A stretch of 14,020 bases of DNA from an uncultured Actinomyces sp. Its GTDB lineage: Bacteria > Actinomycetota > Actinomycetes > Actinomycetales > Actinomycetaceae. The notes beneath the pieces were generated by a model, which did no database searches, was not told where the DNA came from, and worked only from the letters and a program-made list of their open reading frames with translations. The DNA is taken from contig CALHZX010000141.1 of the NCBI GenBank assembly GCA_938040725.1, positions 1 through 14,020 on the forward strand, in the 5' to 3' direction. Made by a program: the position numbers and the translations under genes. How positions within the stretch are numbered: position 1 is the first letter of the stretch; each line of letters opens with the position of its first letter. Below, piece after piece: positions 13,527 through 14,020 of the stretch.

Positions 13527-14020
13527 ATGGCACACGAGATCACAGACGAATTTGTCGCCTCTCTCCACGCATCCTCAGACTCCGCCCGCGCGGTCGCACG
13601 CAACGCCGTCGCCCACGCCGGCGTCGAGCCGGTCGCCTTCGATCGCGCCAAGGTGGTCGCCACACCCACGGTCGTGTCCCACAAGGTGGACGACTGGAAG
13701 GTGACGTCTCAGAAGAAGTCCGGCCGCTGCTGGCTCTTCTCCTCCCTCAACCTGCTGCGTTCGACGACGCGCACCCACCTCGGCCTCAAGGACTTTGAAT
13801 TCTCGCAGAACTACGTGCTGTTCTGGGACAAGTTCGAACGCGCCAACTTTTTCCTCACCGACATCATCGCCACCGCGAAGACCGAAGAGCTCGACGGTCG
13901 CCTCCTGCAGTTCCTGCTCGGCGACGTGCTCTCCGACGGCGGCCAGTGGGACATGGCGGTCTCCGTCTACCTCAAGCACGGCCTCGTCCCCAAGGTCGCG
14001 ATGCCCGAGACCGAGTCCTC
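13527..14020 (+). CDS. pepC: Aminopeptidase C / bleomycin hydrolase-type C1 cysteine peptidase (5' part only)
   Basis: A cytosolic papain-family aminopeptidase that trims peptides to amino acids. The visible 164 residues are the N-terminal third of a protein normally about 440-450 long; the window edge cuts it, and the catalytic His and Asn lie outside. The active-site region is clear: Q62 (oxyanion hole) and C68 in SQKKSGRCWLFSSLNLLR (61-78). Family landmarks FSQNYVLFWDKFERANFFL and LSDGGQWDM follow. ATG 13527 is the start: the frame upstream closes at a TGA (13506-13508). AAGGA (13510-13514) lies 12 bases before it, a rather long spacing. It is divergent from the epimerase gene with a 126-base shared upstream region, in which I found no convincing -35/-10 pair for pepC. 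Confidence 0.95.
   Translation, partial: MAHEITDEFVASLHASSDSARAVARNAVAHAGVEPVAFDRAKVVATPTVVSHKVDDWKVTSQKKSGRCWLFSSLNLLRSTTRTHLGLKDFEFSQNYVLFWDKFERANFFLTDIIATAKTEELDGRLLQFLLGDVLSDGGQWDMAVSVYLKHGLVPKVAMPETES

Overview
This is a high-GC chromosomal segment of an actinobacterium. The order rpsT / lepA - trmB - hemW - (satD pair) - DUF3097 - hrcA - dnaJ - rsmE is a housekeeping neighbourhood known from Actinobacteria. The HrcA/CIRCE heat-shock control, the frequent GTG starts (9 of 14 preferred starts), the TANNNT -10 elements and a bleomycin-hydrolase-like PepC together suggest Actinomycetaceae (Schaalia/Actinomyces-like). The genus is an inference from content; no database comparison was possible. 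I see no insertion sequence, prophage, CRISPR array, rRNA or convincing tRNA.

Layout. Bases 1-160 hold nothing I can support. rpsT (ribosomal protein S20, minus strand) follows, with a hairpin terminator and a recognisable promoter. Next on the minus strand is a PemK/MazF-fold protein with a membrane-like N-terminus and no antitoxin beside it. The divergent gap at about 1318-1482 carries two DnaA-box-like repeats 30 bp apart. Reading right from there are a TPR protein, lepA (EF4), trmB (tRNA m7G46 methyltransferase) and hemW (radical-SAM haem chaperone); lepA and trmB overlap by 4 nt. A 299-bp AT-richer gap with a perfect 9-bp inverted repeat precedes satD (cyclase-like domain plus C-terminal helix-turn-helix). 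satD overlaps a multi-pass membrane protein gene by 8 nt. A DUF3097 gene follows, apparently with a leaderless promoter. Then come hrcA with a perfect CIRCE operator, dnaJ and rsmE. A galM-like aldose 1-epimerase converges on rsmE. A divergent pepC (C1-family aminopeptidase) runs off the right edge.

Functional themes. Most of the window is translation (S20, EF4, TrmB, RsmE) and protein/haem quality control (HrcA, DnaJ, HemW, PepC). The least explained part is the satD/membrane-protein pair between hemW and DUF3097. SatD shows residues reminiscent of class III nucleotide cyclases or GGDEF domains and ends in a DNA-binding-like helix-turn-helix. Its partner is a seven-segment membrane protein, translationally coupled to it. 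This is the best candidate for an undescribed system, possibly a membrane-linked nucleotide-sensing or signalling switch, but that function is an inference.
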